Source: Symbiodinium natans
Taxonomy: Eukaryota > Sar > Dinophyceae > Suessiales > Symbiodiniaceae
Length of the DNA: 64,000 bases
Reading direction: 5' to 3'
Assembly: GCA_905221605.1 (NCBI GenBank)
Contig: CAJNDS010000702.1
Coordinates: forward strand, 463,906 to 527,905
Shown: positions 61,401 to 64,000 of the stretch, in pieces
Position numbering within the stretch: the stretch's first letter is position 1
Layout of the letters: each line of letters opens with the position of its first letter
Translations under genes and position numbers: made by a program
The notes under the pieces: model-generated
What the model saw: only the letters and a program-made list of their open reading frames with translations
Database searches by the model: none
Told to the model about the DNA's origin: nothing

Positions 61401-62789
61401 GTAGGTCTTGGAGATGCTCTTAATGGCATTGGCCCATGCTGACTGCACACTCTTCACGTCCTCTTCGGAAATCTTCGCAGTTGGAGTGGCAGGGGGCAGA
61501 GTGTAAGGCACTGACGAGTGGTGGAGGAAGATTCGAACCTTGCCATCGGCATTCTTCTTGTAACCGAAGGTGTACTCAACTTTGGTCTTGCTCCCATCTG
61601 CGGCGCTGGTGAAGAAGTAGGTGCCCATGGCAATGGCAACCTTAGCAGTCAGATCGATTTGGTGATTCTCGAAGACCACGTCCGACCATCCCTTGCCACC
61701 ATTGATGGCAAAGCCGGCGTCCTCGGCATAGCCACTCTCGACCGCCTTGTGCCCTACAAAATAAGACATGGCATCTGCGCCGGTTGGTCGAAATGGTGCG
61801 TCGGCTGCCTTAGTGGGCTTGAAGAGCACGTCTGTGTGGCCGTAGCCGTAGAGCTCACCAGCCGCTTTGGCGGCAGCTGCAACATAGTCGCCTCCATCAA
61901 GGTAGGTCTTGGAGATGCTCTTGATGGCGCTGGCCCATTCTGCCTGCGCATTCTGCACTTCTTCTGCGGAAATCTCGGCAGTTGGAGAAGTAAACGGCAC
62001 TGACGAGTGGTGGAGGAAGATGCGCACCTTGCCGTCGGCATTCTTCTTGTAGCCGAACGTGTACTCCACTTTGGTCTTGCTCCCGTCTGCAGCGCTCGTG
62101 AAGAAGTAATTGCCCATGGCAATGGCAACATTGCCGCAAACATCCACCTGGTGGTTGCGAAAGACCACGTCTGACCATCCCTTGCCACCGTTGATGGCAA
62201 AGCCCGCGTCCTCGGCATAGCCATTCTCGACCGCCTCATGCCCAACAAAGTAAGACATGGCATCTGCAGCAGTTGGTCGAAATGGTGCTTTGGCTGCTTT
62301 GGTTGGCTTGAAGAGCACGTCCGTGTGGCCATAGCCATAGAGCTCACCAGCTGCTTTGGCAGCAGCGGCGACATAGTCTCCTCCATCAAGGTATGTCTTG
62401 GAGATGCCCTTGATTGCACTGGCCCAGGCTGCCTGCGCTTTCTTCACGTCCTCGTCGGAAATCTTTGCAGTTGGAGTGGCTGGCGGACCAACCGCAGCTG
62501 GACGGCCTGGAGGGACGGTGTGTGGCACTGACGAGTGGTGCGGGGAGATGCGCATCTTGCCAGGCACTGCAGCTGCGGTCTTGCCAGGCGCCATCGCTGC
62601 CGTCTGACCAGGCACCACAGCTGCTCTGATGGAAGCAGGCTGCCCCGTTCGCAAAGCTGCAGGGCCGGGCAGAGCGCCGGACGCAGCCCGGGGCGCAGGC
62701 GCAGCGCCGGGCGCGGGAGCAGCGCCGGGCGCAGCCCCGTAGTGGGACGTAAGCGTCCCGTCAGGCTGCTTGATGTAGTACTTCTGCAT
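58437..62789 (-). CDS. Array copy 6: intact eight-domain polyprotein
   Basis: 1450 residues, eight domains in standard order and the ADKAKV tail, as in copies 2 and 7. Distinctive replacements include HHSSVPHTVPP in the N-terminal relic, AEWASAIKS in domain 2, KAVESGYAEDAG in domain 2, VAFQNHQID in domain 3 and SAAGGSKTKV in domain 6. None introduces a stop. Confidence 0.88.
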   Translation of the reverse strand: MQKYYIKQPDGTLTSHYGAAPGAAPAPGAAPAPRAASGALPGPAALRTGQPASIRAAVVPGQTAAMAPGKTAAAVPGKMRISPHHSSVPHTVPPGRPAAVGPPATPTAKISDEDVKKAQAAWASAIKGISKTYLDGGDYVAAAAKAAGELYGYGHTDVLFKPTKAAKAPFRPTAADAMSYFVGHEAVENGYAEDAGFAINGGKGWSDVVFRNHQVDVCGNVAIAMGNYFFTSAADGSKTKVEYTFGYKKNADGKVRIFLHHSSVPFTSPTAEISAEEVQNAQAEWASAIKSISKTYLDGGDYVAAAAKAAGELYGYGHTDVLFKPTKAADAPFRPTGADAMSYFVGHKAVESGYAEDAGFAINGGKGWSDVVFENHQIDLTAKVAIAMGTYFFTSAADGSKTKVEYTFGYKKNADGKVRIFLHHSSVPYTLPPATPTAKISEEDVKSVQSAWANAIKSISKTYLDGGDYVAAAAKAAGELYGYGHTDVLFKPTKAAEAPFRPTAADAMSYFVGHKAVENGYLEDAGFAINGGKGWSDVAFQNHQIDVSGNVAVAMGTYVFTSAADGSKTTVEYTFGYKRNADDKVRICLHHSSVPFSLPPTSHLSAQEVKNAQTAWACAIKSISQTYLDGGDYVAAAAKAAGELYGYGHTDVLFKPTKAADAPFRPTAEDAMSYFVGHESVENGHAEDAGFAINGGKGWSDVVFDNHKIDITGNTALAMGTYFFTSAADGSKTKVEYTFGYRKNADGKVRICLHHSSVPFSITPASPIAEITEAEVKCVQGAWARAIKGISQTYLEGGDYVTAAARAAGELYGYGHTNVLFKPTKAAAKQFRPTAADAMSYFVGHKAVENGYAEDAGFAINGGKGWSDVVFQNHKIDVNGAVAIAMGTYFFTSAADGSKTTVEYTFGYKRNTDGKVRIFLHHSSVPYSLPPTASTADIAEEEVESVQAAWASAIKSISKTYLDGGDYVAAAAKAAGELYGYGHTNVLFKPTKASKAPFRPTGADAMSYFVGHKAVENGYVEDAGFAINGGKGWSDVVFDNHKIDITGNVAIAMGTYFFTSAAGGSKTKVEYTFGYKKNADGKVRIFLHHSSVPYSPAQASATTEVSEDAVATAQAAWASAIKSISKTYLDGGDYVAAAAKAAGELYGYGHTDVLFKPTKAAEAPFRPTGADAMSYFVGHKAVENGYAEDAGFAINGGKGWSDVVFQNHQIDVSGNVAIAMGTYFFTSAADGSKTKVEYTFGYKRNADGKVRIFLHHSSVPYSLPPVASTAKVSEEQVKSVQAAWASAIKSISKTYLGGGDYVAAAAKAAGELYGYGHTNVLFKPTKAAEAPFRPTGADAMSYFVGHKAVENGYLEDAGFAINGGKGWSDVVFQNHKIDVSGDVALAMGTYFFTSAADGSKTKVEYTFGYKKNADGKVRICLHHSSVPFADKAKVQPATVMGQVSERLVGA

Positions 62790-63830
62790 TGCTTCAGGCA
62801 CGACGTCGATGAAACTTGAGCACTGGTCAACTAAGGTGCGCAACAGCGATTTCAGAAGAGAAGCAAAATTGCTCTGCTTCTTTGCTTCTTACACAAACTG
62901 CAGGACTAGCACGAACAGATTCTCATGGTTGTCGAAATGCAATGCCCTGGGAACATGCCGGTGGAAAGAAGCCCAAAGAAAATGACGATGTTACCAAGGC
63001 CCATTTCAGCAGCTAACGCGAGAAAAGGAGTACTGAGCCCACGACGACATGGTCTGGCCACCGGTGCTTCTCAAGATGAGTGACCTGACTGCAAACCCAT
63101 CGTGAATCCCGGCGTCCCCGCAATTCACTCGTGTTCACATACCCACTCTGCGCCCGTCACCAGGAAAAAGTGAGAACAAATCGACGTGGAGCTGGAGACA
63201 TACGCGAGGCGTGGCGCGGTAACACTGCGTTTGATTCAGTCCCGCGCTCGCCAAGAGAGGGAAAGCCTCTCAGCGGAGACCTCGAAGCCAAAGTCAAAAA
63301 ACAAAAACCAGTGGCAGGCGGCATTTAACACGAAGGAATGCTGCATGTTGCAACAAGCATGTTCGCTTGGGCATCCTTGGTGCCCCGCCCGCCTCAGATG
63401 GAGCCCATCAGCACCAAGCAGGCGACTCAGCAGACCTCGAGAGCTTCCAGCGAGTCTCTGTGACACTCTGTGACCTCTCTGTGGTGGGGGTCGGCTGAGA
63501 TTGAAGCTGCACTGCCGAACGCACTGAACGTTTACTCGGCTTTTTACTCAGCCGTTCACGGCATCTGTGTTTGCGCCGCAAGCTTTGTGCAAAGCTGCGC
63601 TGCTTGAGGAGCTCCGGGCCTTAGCCTCTTTGGCTCGCTGCAAACGTTCACCCCTCGTCCTCGCTCTTGGGCAAGTGTCGAATTAAGTTCCTTAAGAAAA
63701 TTGTGCGGCTTCACTGCCAAGAAAAAAGCAGAAAATGGCACAGACCAGACCAGGCCCGAGCTTGCACTGACCGTCCGGCTGCAAGGAAGATGCGAAGTTA
63801 AAACATCGACCAAAAGCTCAGAGTTCCAAT
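62790..63830. other. Array spacer between copies 6 and 7
   Basis: 1041 bases, almost identical to the 57395-58436 spacer, so copies 6 and 7 are the most recently duplicated pair on spacer evidence. Confidence 0.8.
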
Positions 63831-64000
63831 CTATGCGCCGACAAGCCGTTCGGAAACTTGGCCCATCACCGTTGCAGGCTGCACCTTCGCTTTGTCAGCG
63901 AATGGCACTGACGAGTGGTGGAGGCAGATGCGCACCTTGCCGTCCGCATTCTTCTTGTAGCCGAAGGTGTACTCAACCTTGGTCTTGCTCCCATCTGCAG
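63831..64000 (-). CDS. Array copy 7: 3' end only, runs off the window
   Basis: The last 56 codons of another copy, from the stop at 63831-63833 with the tail ADKAKVQPATVMGQVSERL back into the end of domain 8 (VEYTFGYKKNADGKVRICLH). It shows that the array continues beyond the window. Confidence 0.9.
   Translation of the reverse strand, partial: ADGSKTKVEYTFGYKKNADGKVRICLHHSSVPFADKAKVQPATVMGQVSERLVGA

Larger units (their letters stand above)
28287..64000 (-). repeat. Tandem array of polyprotein genes, six complete copies plus one partial
   Basis: Head-to-tail copies of a gene plus spacer, all transcribed toward lower coordinates. Stops lie at 28759, 34169, 40508, 45872, 53048, 58437 and 63831, giving periods of 5410, 6339, 5364, 7176, 5389 and 5394. 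The two long periods are explained by two extra domains in copy 2 and an inserted ankyrin gene between copies 4 and 5. The array starts inside a spacer at about 28287 and continues past the right edge of the window. Copies are nearly identical along most of their length. Confidence 0.97.

Overview
The window looks like nuclear DNA of a dinoflagellate. Three things point there. First, (TTTAGGG)n / (CCCTAAA)n telomere-type repeats are scattered inside genes. Second, introns use GC-AG and GA-AG as well as GT-AG borders and are flanked by short direct repeats. Third, more than half of the window is a head-to-tail array of near-identical genes encoding multi-domain polyproteins. There is no bacterial operon structure, and most single-copy genes are split into exons, so coordinates for those genes are envelopes. 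Exon junctions are stated only where the frame could be checked by hand.

Left part (1-16.5 kb, + strand): a carbon-nitrogen hydrolase (nitrilase superfamily, 670-1743); a metacaspase with a myristoylation-type N-terminus (2181-5062), two of whose introns consist largely of telomere-type repeats; then three consecutive genes that all end in the same SAM-like C-terminal module: a five-finger CCCH zinc-finger protein (about 7630-11687), a Cys/His-knuckle protein (12388-13721) and a low-complexity protein (about 14738-16513).

Middle (16.5-28.3 kb): an AT-rich island (16.77-18.86 kb) with an eroded Asp/Glu/Asn-rich reading frame; a decayed non-LTR-type retroelement with reverse transcriptase and a C-terminal PD-(D/E)XK-like nuclease region (about 20.6-24.0 kb), surrounded by direct repeats; a foldback element (24.64-24.93 kb); an RCC1-repeat gene on the minus strand whose four exons can be joined exactly (25195-26778); a 0.5 kb interstitial telomere-type block (27514-28024); and the last exon of a UPF1/NAM7-type helicase, cut off where the array begins.

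Right part (28.29-64.0 kb): six complete copies and one partial copy of a minus-strand gene, repeating every 5.4 kb except where changed. A standard copy encodes about 1450 residues: a Pro/Ala-rich N-terminus, then eight copies of a domain of about 164 residues ending in KVRI(F/C)LHHSSVP, then a short tail. The fold looks NTF2/SnoaL-like, but the function is unknown. Copy 2 has ten domains, two frameshifts and a small in-frame deletion. Copy 3 carries one frameshift identical to one in copy 2. Copies 1, 4, 5 and 6 are open. A separate ankyrin-repeat gene sits in the spacer between copies 4 and 5. The array shows domain amplification, whole-gene amplification and sequence exchange between copies.
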